DNA of 64,000 nucleotides from Cypionkella sinensis (GTDB lineage: Bacteria > Pseudomonadota > Alphaproteobacteria > Rhodobacterales > Rhodobacteraceae): the NCBI RefSeq assembly GCF_042646385.1, contig NZ_JBHRTO010000001.1:496001-560000 (forward strand), written 5' to 3'. Positions 22,744 through 32,700 of the stretch are shown piece after piece. Each line of letters opens with the position of its first letter. The stretch's first letter is position 1. Made by a program: the position numbers and the translations under genes. Under the pieces are notes generated by a model. That model searched no databases. It was not told the DNA's origin and saw only the letters and a program-made list of their open reading frames with translations.

Positions 22744-22955
22744 GCCAGAATAACCCCGACCACCACCATGATCAGCCCCAGAAACGACACCGCCAGCGCG
22801 CCCATGTTCCAGGCCACCACGCGCTGCATGGCGGTGCGGGCCTGATCGTCGGGCAGTGCCTGCCGTTTGATGCCCAGCACCAGTTTGATGCACCAGCCCA
22901 GGCCTACGATGCCCAAAAGCGTCAGCGCGGTTCCGATCCAGATCACGATGTGCAT
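22740..22955 (-). CDS. Small two-helix membrane protein
   Basis: A 71-residue protein with helices at about residues 4-26 and 50-70 separated by a basic loop (GIKRQALPDDQARTAMQRVVAWN). Its stop overlaps the convergent crotonase stop by four bases. The pattern recurs as an uncharacterised conserved protein in related genomes, from memory. No function is known. Confidence 0.65.
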   Translation of the reverse strand: MHIVIWIGTALTLLGIVGLGWCIKLVLGIKRQALPDDQARTAMQRVVAWNMGALAVSFLGLIMVVVGVILA

Positions 22956-23100
22956 CTTTGCCCCCTATAAATCCGGCTCTGCGGTAACGCCCTTGGCAAA
23001 GCCTTGCAAGCCTTCACGCGCTGTGCTTGATCCTGCGCGACCAGCCCTATAGGACCAGCGCCATAGGAAAAGCCAAACCCAAATCAGAAGAGCCCCCGCC

Positions 23101-23355
23101 ATGAATGATGTAACCGCCGCCTATTCCGTGACCGCTGACGAGCTGCGCCAGTTCATCGAGCGCGCCGAGCAGCTTGCGTCCGAAAAGAAGGACATCGCCG
23201 AGCAGGAGAAAGAGCTGTTTGCCGAAGCCAAGGGTCGCGGCTATGACACCAAGGTGATGCGCAAGGTGATCGCGCTGCGCAAGCGCAAACCAGATGAGAT
23301 TGCCGAAGAAGAAGCGATCATCGACATGTATAAAGCCGCGCTTGGGATGCAGTAA
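23101..23355 (+). CDS. gapR: GapR-like nucleoid-associated protein (DUF2312/UPF0335)
   Basis: An 84-residue basic-acidic coiled-coil protein matching DUF2312: TADELRQFIERAEQLASEKKDIAEQEKELFAEAKGRGYDTKVMRKVIALRKRKPDEIAEEEAIIDMYKAALG. Caulobacter GapR binds overtwisted DNA ahead of replication and transcription forks and is widely conserved in alphaproteobacteria. The gene has its own spacing with no obvious partner, as expected for a house-keeping chromatin gene. An earlier ATG is not available. Confidence 0.92.
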   Translation: MNDVTAAYSVTADELRQFIERAEQLASEKKDIAEQEKELFAEAKGRGYDTKVMRKVIALRKRKPDEIAEEEAIIDMYKAALGMQ

Positions 23356-23524
23356 CCTCAGGGTCAAAACCGGCCATATTGGCTATTCCCAACTGGGAAT
23401 GACTTGTGCCCAAGATGCCACGCACCACAGGATGTTGATGTGCGTGGCGCTCTGCCCCGGATTTGGGGCATGATTTGCCGCCCAGCGTCGTGAAATTGCT
23501 GGCCTGCAGCACTGCAGCGGGTGG
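23356..23524. other. Convergent spacer with three hairpins
   Basis: Between gapR and the next minus-strand gene lie a 16-base palindrome (23385-23400), a 9-bp perfect stem (23417-23425 with 23440-23448) and a short stem GCCCC-GGATTT-GGGGC near 23453. They could act as bidirectional transcription barriers, though no T-run is present. Confidence 0.5.
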
Positions 23525-24397
23525 TTACGGCGCGATGAACTGCACACCCGGCATATGGGCGATGCGGTAGACATCTTCCTCGTAAAGCGCGGTCAATTCC
23601 TCGACGGTGGCTTCGGTCCAGCCGGGCATCGAGACTTCGGTGTTGATGCGGTCGGGCAGTGCAAACTTATCCAGAAACGCCGAGACGATCTTGCGCCACT
23701 GCATCGTCGATGCGGGCGGATGGCTTTCAAGATAGCTTTGCAGCCGTGACAGACCTTCGCCTGACATCAGCGTGGCCAGCAACTCGTTTTCGCCTTCCAG
23801 CACCACGTCTTCCGGCAAACCCGCCACCGCGCGCAACACTTCGGGCCAGATCAGCGGCGTGTCTTCATCGCACCAGATCGTCAGCGGCGTGCCGGGGTTC
23901 AGTGTCAGGATGCGCTGGACCACTTCGGACCAGTGCAACTGATAGATGTCAGCCTTGCCGATAAAATCGTCATAGGTCTTGTTCGGCAGCTTGGCCAGCA
24001 GAGCGGGCAGGAAGGTGGCCGGGTTGCGGATGGCCAGATGAAACTCTGCCTCGATCTCGGGGAAAATCTGGCTGAAGGCCCGCACACGTTCGCCCGCCGC
24101 CGGGTAAAGCGTGCCGTCCAGCGCCCAGGGGGCCAGCGACAAAAAGCTGTCCCATGACAGGATCATGCGGTCGGCGACATCTTCTTCCATGATCTTGTCA
24201 AGGATCAACGCCTGCGTGTCACGGCTGGCCGCACTGCCTTTAAGTTGAATTGCCGTATCACGCAGCAGGTTGCGGTAGCGTTTCGGTCCCGGCACCACGA
24301 TGCCATGTTCGGCCAGCACTTCGCGGTTTTTCAGAAGACATTTCAACAGCCGCTCTTCATCGGTGAAGTGCGCGCCAAGGTGATAGACGATCCGCAT
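23525..24397 (-). CDS. Conserved hypothetical protein, sulfotransferase-like
   Basis: A 290-residue protein beginning MRIVYHLGAHFTDEERLLKC, reminiscent of P-loop-like sulfotransferase proteins often found in roseobacters, but the motif is not clear. Later segments LTIWCDEDTPLIWPEVLRAVAG and FALPDRINTEVSMPGWTEA look well conserved. The gene is divergent from the iron-type permease at 24485. I would not assign a function; a role in surface modification is a guess. ATG 24397 is the only sensible start, and the long frame upstream is a shadow of the permease gene. Confidence 0.65.
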   Translation of the reverse strand: MRIVYHLGAHFTDEERLLKCLLKNREVLAEHGIVVPGPKRYRNLLRDTAIQLKGSAASRDTQALILDKIMEEDVADRMILSWDSFLSLAPWALDGTLYPAAGERVRAFSQIFPEIEAEFHLAIRNPATFLPALLAKLPNKTYDDFIGKADIYQLHWSEVVQRILTLNPGTPLTIWCDEDTPLIWPEVLRAVAGLPEDVVLEGENELLATLMSGEGLSRLQSYLESHPPASTMQWRKIVSAFLDKFALPDRINTEVSMPGWTEATVEELTALYEEDVYRIAHMPGVQFIAP

Positions 24398-24484
24398 TGG
24401 GGGGTGGCCTGCCTGCTTGTTCTTGTTGCAGCAACTATAGTGGGTTTTCTTTACAGGGAAATAGCTTTCCGCTATCTGGCGCGG

Positions 24485-26152
24485 ATGATGCCTTTGCAAA
24501 ACAGTCGGAAATCGGGCCTGCTTCGGCGGATCACTGCGCTGCGGCTGGATATCTGGTCGCTTGGCGCAATGCTGGTGGGCGGTATCGTGTTGGTGCCGAT
24601 GCTGGCGGTGGTGTGGATTGCGTTTCATCCGACCGAGAATATCTGGCCGCATTTGTTGTCGACCGTTTTGCCGCGCTATTTCACCGCCACTTTGCGGATG
24701 ATGCTGGGCGTGGGTGTGCTGTCGGCGGCGATGGGGGCGGGGGCTGGGTGGCTGGTGGTGATGTATCGCTTTCCGGGCAGCCGCAGCTTGGATTACCTGT
24801 TGCTGTTCCCGATGGCGATTCCGGCCTATGTCGGGGCCTATGCGCTGGTGGATTTTCTGGATTACGCAGGACCGTTGCAGATCGCTTTGCGCGCGACCTT
24901 TGGCTGGCACAATGCGCGCGACTACTGGTTTCCGGAAATCAACTCGGAACCTGCGGCCATCGTGGTGCTGTCGGCGGCGCTTTATCCTTACGTTTACTTG
25001 ATGACCCGCGCCGCGCTGCGCGAGCAATCGGGGGCAAGCTATGAGGTGGCGCGATCCTTGGGGCTGGGGCCGATGGCGATGTTCTGGCGGCTGGGTTTGC
25101 CCTTGGTGCGTCCGGCTATTGCCGCGGGGGTGGCGCTGACGATGATGGAGACGGTGGCGGATTTCGGCACAGTGTCGACCTTTGGCGTGCAGACGCTGAC
25201 GACCGGCGTATTTTCCACCTGGCTGAACGGCGGCAATGCCGGGGGGGCAGCGCAGTTGGCCGGGGTGATCCTGTTGCTGGTGCTGGTGCTGCTGAGCGTC
25301 GAGCATCTGGGCCGCCGCAATGCGCGCTTTCACCGTCCGTCGCGGGCGACGCGGCCGGTCAGCCCGGTTGCGCTGGTGGGTTGGCGGGCGTGGTCTGCCA
25401 CTGCGCTGTGTCTGGTGCCTTTCCTTTTGGGCTTTGCGCTGCCGACCGGGGTGATGTTGGGCCATGCCCTCGCCAAGCCGCAGATGTGGCTGGCACCGGG
25501 GCTGCTGCAGGCCGCACTGAACACGGTGATCGTGGGCGGCATTGCTGCGGTGCTGACGGTGTCGGCGGCGTTGTTTCTGGTTTACGGCGTGCGGATGGCG
25601 GGGCGGACGCTGGCGCGTACCGTGCTGCCGGTGACGACGCTGGGCTATGCGATGCCGGGGGCGGTGTTGGCGGTGGGGCTGCTGGTGCCCTTGGCGGCGG
25701 TCGATCACCGCGTGGCCGATCTGGTGCTGGCGGTGACGGGGCAAGACCCCGGCCTGATGCTGACAGGCACCGCCGCCGCGATCGTGCTGGCCTATGTGGT
25801 GCGGTTCTTTGGGATCGCCCAGGGCGCAGTGGATTCGGCCTTTGGGCGGATTTCCCCGTCCCTGCCGCTGGCGGCGCGCAGCCTTGGGCGCGGGCAGGGC
25901 GGCACCTTGCGAGATGTCTATTTGCCCCTGATGCGCGGCTCGGTGCTGACAGCGCTGCTGTTGGTGTTTGTTGAATGCGTCAAGGAATTGCCTGCCACCT
26001 TGCTGCTGCGCCCGTTCAATTTCAACACCTTGGCCACCCGGGTATATGAGTTGGCCAGCCTTGAACGCATCGGCGAAGGCGCCCCCGCTGCGCTGATCGT
26101 CACCGCCATGGGGCTGGCGGCCGTGGCCCTGCTGGTACGCGCCACAAGATAA
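24485..26152 (+). CDS. Two-domain iron(III)-type ABC transporter permease (FbpB/SfuB-like)
   Basis: A 555-residue inner membrane protein made of two permease halves, each with a BPD_transp_1 fold, typical of FbpB/SfuB iron importers. EAA-like loops are ARSLGLGPMAMFWRLGLPLVRP at about residues 190-210 and AARSLGRGQGGTLRDVYLPLMRG near the C-terminus. About twelve helices are visible. No binding protein or ATPase gene is in the window, so its partners are elsewhere. The ATG at 24485 is chosen over upstream in-frame codons that overlap the divergent gene's start. Confidence 0.88.
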   Translation: MMPLQNSRKSGLLRRITALRLDIWSLGAMLVGGIVLVPMLAVVWIAFHPTENIWPHLLSTVLPRYFTATLRMMLGVGVLSAAMGAGAGWLVVMYRFPGSRSLDYLLLFPMAIPAYVGAYALVDFLDYAGPLQIALRATFGWHNARDYWFPEINSEPAAIVVLSAALYPYVYLMTRAALREQSGASYEVARSLGLGPMAMFWRLGLPLVRPAIAAGVALTMMETVADFGTVSTFGVQTLTTGVFSTWLNGGNAGGAAQLAGVILLLVLVLLSVEHLGRRNARFHRPSRATRPVSPVALVGWRAWSATALCLVPFLLGFALPTGVMLGHALAKPQMWLAPGLLQAALNTVIVGGIAAVLTVSAALFLVYGVRMAGRTLARTVLPVTTLGYAMPGAVLAVGLLVPLAAVDHRVADLVLAVTGQDPGLMLTGTAAAIVLAYVVRFFGIAQGAVDSAFGRISPSLPLAARSLGRGQGGTLRDVYLPLMRGSVLTALLLVFVECVKELPATLLLRPFNFNTLATRVYELASLERIGEGAPAALIVTAMGLAAVALLVRATR

Positions 26153-26208
26153 CTCAGCGCGATAACCCCCTTGCACCGCACCGCGCCTGCCGATATTTGG
26201 ATGCAACT

Positions 26209-26284
26209 GCCCTTATAGCTCAGCTGGTAGAGCACCTGATTTGTAATCAGGGGGTCGCGGGTTCAAGTCCTGCTGGGGGCACCA
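26209..26284 (+). tRNA. tRNA-Thr (anticodon UGU)
   Basis: A full cloverleaf of 76 bases including an encoded CCA. The acceptor stem GCCCTTA pairs with TGGGGGC using two G-U pairs. The anticodon stem CCTGA/TCAGG encloses the loop TTTGTAA with anticodon TGT (threonine, ACA codon). The T arm has GGTTCAAGTCC. It lies 56 bases after the permease gene. Confidence 0.97.
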
Positions 26285-26569
26285 TCTTTCTGTAACCAAG
26301 ACAATGGATTGCGCTGGCGATCTTTACGCGGGCCAGAGTCGCTTTTGCTGCTGCCGGACGGATTGCGGATGCGATGCTGCTGATAAACCTATGCGTGTGA
26401 GTTTGGCGCGCCGCGTAGCTGCAACCTTCGGCTGTATTTCGGTGGCGAAATGCCGCTTATTGCGCTGCGCGGATGCTTGCCGCTGGAACCAGATGAAGTG
26501 GCACGGCGTTTTGCCGGGGTAGGTCGGCAAACTCGCCGCTCAATTGCCCCAGCGACAAAGGAGACCGTG
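26285..26569. other. Spacer between tRNA-Thr and the glucan synthase unit
   Basis: I see no supported gene in these 285 bases; open frames across it are not coding-like. The ribosome binding site AAAGGAG of the next gene lies at 26557-26563. A promoter for the glucan synthase unit probably lies here. Confidence 0.5.
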
Positions 26570-26752
26570 ATGGAATGGAACCGGATCGAAGCCAAGTGGT
26601 ATGAAATGGCGCGCCGTATGCACAATCTTCAGCCCAAGGCGCGCGCGCACTCTGATGCGACCCAAGACGAGCTGAACCAGCCGGAAACCAAGGTGATGAA
26701 GATCGCCGAAGGTTACGCTAAAGACGGGAACAAAGCACGCGCCGCCATCTGA
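26570..26752 (+). CDS. Small hypothetical protein coupled to the glucan synthase
   Basis: A 60-residue, soluble, charged protein (starts MEWNRIEAKWYEMARRMH) with AAAGGAG seven bases before its ATG. The last base of its stop codon is the first of the glucan synthase ATG, so the two are probably translationally coupled. I recognise no family. The sequence is amphipathic helical. Its tight linkage suggests a regulatory or assembly role for the synthase. Confidence 0.65.
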   Translation: MEWNRIEAKWYEMARRMHNLQPKARAHSDATQDELNQPETKVMKIAEGYAKDGNKARAAI

Positions 26753-29700
26753 TGCCTGCGCAGTTTTCCTCGGCTTGGACCGATACAGCGCCGATCCGTT
26801 CTGATTTGTTCGGGACAGAACGGCTTGAGCATCATGCGGAAACGTTGGCCGCAGCGCATAAAATCGCCAGCAAACCGCTAAAAGTGCCAAACTTGTCTGA
26901 CCGCTTGGTTGATAATGTGCAGGTGCTGTTGGATGCATATCGAAACTGCGCCGAGGTGTCGTACCGTGGCCAGCCCGTGTCGCCGGCTGCGGAATGGCTG
27001 TTGGACAATTTCCATTTGGTCGAGTTGCAGTTGCGGCAGGTAACTGAGGATCTACCCCCTGGTTTTTACCGCCAGTTGCCAAAACTGGCGGATGGCCATT
27101 TGGAAGGTTATCCGCGCGTTGTTTCTCTTGCGTGGGCCTATGTGGCCCATAGTGACAGTTTGATTTCCGGTGCTATTTTGCAACGGTTTGTTCAGGCATA
27201 TCAACGCGTTGCGCCACTGAAGATTGGCGAGATCTGGGCGGTTGCCATCTCGCTGCGGATCGTTCTGGTCGAAAACATGCGCCGCCTCGCGGTTCAGATT
27301 GTCGAGGGCCAGCGGCAAAGGGCTGCGGCTGACGGCTTGTTTGACAGTGTGATCGGCAATGATGGCAGCAGTGTGCCCTTGCATCTGGCCGTAGCGGAAT
27401 ATGACAAAGCCCCGCTGGATGAGATTTTTGCCGCCCAGATCGCCCGGCGTTTGCGGGGATATGATCCCGTCGACACGCCGCTTTATGGGTGGCTTGAGGA
27501 TCGGCTGCGGCGTCAGGGCACTTCGTCTGACGCTGTTGTGGCGCATGCGCTTGCGCGGCAAGGTGCGTCGAATGTGACCATGCGCAACATTGTCACCTCG
27601 CTTCGCACGATTTTGGAACTCGACTGGGCAGATTTCTTTGAAGACGTCAGTTTGGTTGATGCGCGGTTACGGGCATCGTCGAACTTTGCCGCGATGGATT
27701 TTGCCACCCGCAATGCTTATCGCACCGCAATTGAGGATTTGTCGCGGCATTCAAAGCTGGATGAATTGGCCGTTACGGATGCAGCGCTGCTGTTTGCGGC
27801 GGCTGGAGAGACCGATCGCGCCCGCGATCCCGGTTTTGGCTTGATCGGGCCGGGGCGTGCCACGCTTGAGTCGCGGGTCGGCTATCGGCCCAATCTGCGG
27901 CGGCGGGTTTTCACCATAGCGGCGGGCTGGGGCTTGGGCAGTTATCTGGCAGCCATTGCTTTGGTAACAGCGCTGGTGGTTTGGGCGGCGCTTGCTGGTG
28001 TTGGCGCTGCGGGTTGGTTGCTGTTGCCGCTGGCGGTGCTGGCGATACTGCCTGCCAGCGACACCGCGACGGCCTTGGTCAATCATGCGATCACCCGAAC
28101 GGTTGCGCCACGGGTATTGCCAGGAATGGACCTGCTGGACGGTGTTCCGGCAGACATGCGCACGCTGGTTGCGGTGCCGGTGCTGCTGGCCAACGAGGAT
28201 TCGGTGCTTGCCCAGATCGAGCAGTTGGAGGTGCATTATCTCGCCAGCATCGGTGGGGCTGTGCATTACGCGCTGTTGTCCGATGGCCCTGATGCAGACA
28301 CCGAGAAACTGGCAATAGATCCCAATCTGATTGCCTTGGCCGAAGACGCGATTGCACAGCTGAACCGCCGTTACCCAATGCAGGGGGGCGCGCGGTTCTT
28401 GTTGTTGCACCGGCGGCGGCTATGGAACCCTTCCGAGGCGAAATGGATGGGGTGGGAGCGTAAACGCGGCAAGTTGGACGAGTTGAACCGTTTGCTGCGC
28501 GGCGCCACCGACACCAGCTTTGTCACCGGGCAAGATGCGGTGCCGCAGGATGTCCGCTATGTGATCACGCTGGATGCGGATACACGGCTGCCGCGCGATG
28601 CCATGCGTGCGATGCTGGGTAAAATGGCGCATCCGATGAACAAGGCGCGGTTTGACCAGGCGCAGGGCCGTGTGGTGGAAGGCCATGCGATCTTGCAACC
28701 GCGCGTCACGCCTGCCTTGCCCATCGGCAGCGAAGGCTCGGCCTATCAGCGCATCTATTCCAGCGCGGGCGGGATCGAGCCCTATGCGGCGGCAATCTCG
28801 GAAGTCTATCAGGATCTGTTCGACGAGGGGTCTTTTACTGGCAAGGGCATCTACGAGGTTGATGCATTCACGGCGGCGCTGGAAGGCCGCGTGCCGGAAA
28901 ACACCATGCTGAGCCATGATCTGTTCGAGGGCATTTACGCCCGTGCGGCGCTGGCGTCGGATATTGAGGTGATCGAAGATTTTCCGGCCCGGATGGATGT
29001 GGCGTCAAAACGCCAGCACCGTTGGGTGCGGGGGGATTGGCAATTGCTGCCGTGGTTGCGCGACGGCTCCATGCCGCCCGTGGGGCGCTGGAAGATGGTC
29101 GACAACCTGCGCCGATCCTTGGTCGCCCCAGCCGCTTTGGCGGCGTTGTTTGTCGGCTGGTTGATGCCGCTGCCGTTGGCGATGCTTTGGACGGTATGTG
29201 TGGTGGCGATGATGGCGCTGCCGCGTTTGCTGGGCTTGCCACATGCGATTTTGCCGCGCCGGGCGGGGCTAAGCGCGGCCGCGCATTATGCGGCCTTGCG
29301 GCGGGATGCGGTTGCGGCCGTTGCGCAGATTGCGCTGAACATCGTGTTTCTGGCGGATCAGGCTTGGTTGATGCTGGATGCGATTTTCCGCACCATCTAC
29401 CGCTTGCGGGTCAGCCGTCAGCACTTGCTGGAATGGGTCACGGCGGCGCAATCAGCGGCGGGGCGCAGGCCTGGGGTGTTTGGCCAGTATCGCAGCATGA
29501 TGGGCGGTGTGGGGTTGGGGCTTGCAGCGGTGGCGCTGGCTGGGCTGATCAACTCCGACGCGGCGCCTTTGGTGGGCGTGTTTGGGGTGATCTGGGCAGT
29601 GGCTCCCGTTTTGGCCTGGTGGATCAGCAGGCCAGATGCGCCACAACGCGCGGCGGATATGGCAAGCGCCGATGTGCAGGCGTTGCGCTTGATTGCGCGG

Positions 29701-32700
29701 CGGACCTGGCGGTTCTTTGAGACCTTTGTCACCGAAGCGGAAAACTATCTGCCGCCCGACAACTTTCAGGAAATTCCGCGCCCGGTGGTGGCGCATCGCA
29801 CATCGCCGACCAACATTGGCCTCTATCTGCTGTCAACCGTTGCAGCGCGGGACATGGGCTGGGTGTCTGAAAGCGTTGCCTTGCTGCGGATGGAGAAAAC
29901 CTTGGCCACCATGGCCAAGATGCAGCGCTTTCGCGGGCATTTCTACAACTGGTACGAGACGACCGATCTACGCGTGCTGGAACCGCTTTATGTCTCGTCG
30001 GTCGATAGCGGCAATCTTGCGGGCCACCTGATTTGTGTGGCGCAGACCTGCCGCGAATGGGCGGCACAACTGCCGTCTGATCCAGCCTTGTTGCAAGGTT
30101 TGCGGGATGCAGCAGAATTGGCAAAACTGGCCACTCAAAAGCCGGCTCCGGCGCTGGAGACCTTGCTTTCAGCGATTGCCGCCGAAAACCGTGCTGAGTT
30201 GGCGGCCTGCGTGACAGCGGCGCAAGCCGAAGCCATCAGGCTTGAGGGTGCAGAGTCAGAGCTTGCGTTCTGGACCGGCACGATGGTGCAGCGCGTCAGC
30301 GCAGCGGCACCCATCGAACGGCGGGTCGAGCGGTTGCTGGGCATCGCCATGGCCGCATATCGGTTCGCCAATGAGATGGATTTCGCTTTCCTGCTGGTGC
30401 CGGAAAAGGAACTGCTGTCCATCGGGTTTTCTGTCACCAACAACGCGCTGGATATCAACTGCTATGATCTGCTGGCATCCGAGGCGCGTCTGGCCAGCCT
30501 GTTCGCCATCGCGAAAAAGGATGTAAAAACCAAGCATTGGTTCCGATTGGGCCGGGCCGCGACGGCCATCGGCACTGGATCGGCGCTGATTTCGTGGTCA
30601 GGCTCGATGTTCGAGTATCTGATGCCATCGCTGGTGATGCGTGCCCCCGAGGGATCGGTTTTGGCGCAAACCAATGCGCTGATCGTGGCACGGCAGCAGG
30701 CTTATGGCCGCGCCATGGGAATGCCTTGGGGCATTTCTGAATCCGCGTATAATGCCCGCGATCTGGAGATGACTTATCAATACTCCAACTTTGGCTTGCC
30801 GGGATTGGGGCTAAAGCGCGGGCTGAGTGAGCATAAGGTCATCGCCCCCTATGCAACCGGGCTTGCAACCATGGTCGATCCGCAGGGCGCGCTTGCGAAC
30901 TATCGCCAGCTTGCCAGTATGGGGGCCGAAGGGCGCTATGGTTTTTATGAAGCCCTGGATTTCACGCCGCAGCGGGTGCCAGAAGATGAGACCATGGTGA
31001 TTGTGCGCAGTTTCATGGCGCACCATCAGGGGATGACCATCACTGCAATCGTCAACGCGGTGCGGGATGGCATTCTGCGGGCGCGCTTTCATGCGGTGCC
31101 GATGGTACAGGCGGTTGATCTGTTGTTGCAAGAACGCGTGCCGAGGGATGTGGCGATGGCTCCGCCACATGCCGAAGAAGTCAAGGTTGGCGCAACAGAA
31201 ACGATTGAGGCCCCGAAGGTGCGGCGCTTTGACAACCCCGCCGCCACGCCTCCGACGGCGCATCTTCTGTCGAATGGCAGCTATGGTGTCATGCTGACCC
31301 CGACCGGCGCGGGCTATAGCCAATGGCGCGATATGGCCGTGACCCGTTGGCGCAGCGATGCGACGGTCGATGGCTTGGGCTCGTTCCTCTATCTGCGAGA
31401 TGTGCAGAGCGGGCATAAATGGTCGTCAGGCGTGCAACCCACAAAGGCGATTCCGACGCGGCACAGCGCTGTGTTTTCGGAACATCAGGCAATCTTTGAG
31501 TGTCGTGATGGCACGCTGACCACAACGACAGAAATCGTGGTCTCTGCCGAGGATGATGCCGAGGCCCGTCGCGTGACGCTGACAAACACCGGGCGGCAGG
31601 CGCGGGAGATTGATCTGACCTCATACAATGAATTGGTGCTTGCACCTCCAACGGCTGATCTTGCGCATCCAGCGTTTTCGAAACTGTTTGTGGTGACGGA
31701 CTATCTGCCCGAATTGGACGTTGTGATTGCAACACGACGCCCGCGCGGCCCGGATGAGCCGCAGGTATGGGCCGCGCATATCGCGGTGGTCGAAGGCACT
31801 GAATCGGCCTCTATGCAGCATGAAACCGACCGGGCGCGCTTTATTGGCCGTGGTCGCAATCTGAGCGCGCCGGCAATGCTGGATGGTCCGCTGTCTGGCA
31901 CGACGGGAACGGTTCTGGACCCGATCTTTTCGATCCGTCGCCGGGTGGTTGTGCCGCCAGGCGGCATGGCGCGGGTGACGTTCTGGACGATGGTTGCCGA
32001 AAACCCCACCGGTTTGCTGGAACTTGTGGATCGTCACCGTGACCCGTCAGCCTTTGATCGTGCCAGCACTTTGGCTTGGACGCAGGCACAGGTACATTTG
32101 CGGCATCTGGGGATTTCCAAAAACGAAGCCAGCGATATGCAGTCGCTTGCGGGCTTTATCTTGCGCGCTGATCCGCGACTGCGCGCGGCCTCGGGCCGGA
32201 TCATCGCGGGCGCAGGTCCGCAATCGGGGTTGTGGCAGTTTGGCATTTCGGGGGATCGCCCCATCGTGTTGATGCTGATCGACGACGCCGATGATCTGGC
32301 GCAAGTGCGGCAAATTCTGGCGGCGCATGAATATTGGCGCGCGCAGCAGTTGGCCGTCGATCTGGTCGTGCTGAATGAACGCTCATCCTCCTATGTGCAG
32401 GACTTGCAGATCGGGATCGAAGCTGCGGTGCGCATGGCGCAGAGCCGTCCGCGTGCGGTTGGCACCGCGCAGGGCGCGATCTATGCGCTGCGCACCGATC
32501 TGATCACGCCGGAGGCGCGGGCGCTGCTGCTGTCGGTGGCGCGTGTGGTCCTGATCGCCAGCCGCGGCGACATTGGGCAACAGCTGGATGCACTGCCAGC
32601 GGTTCCGGCGTTGCCTGCGCCTGTTGCTGTGCCGCAAACCGGCGTGGTTGCCGAAGCGGTGCCGGATGTGCCCCTGCCCGCGCTGGAGTTTTTCAATGGC

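Noticed and set aside
24398..26206. The upstream 5-prime extension of the 23525-24397 gene to a long frame ending at 26206
   Set aside because: The added 600 residues are antisense to the permease and are His/Gln/Arg-rich; the true start has family-like sequence directly after the ATG at 24397.
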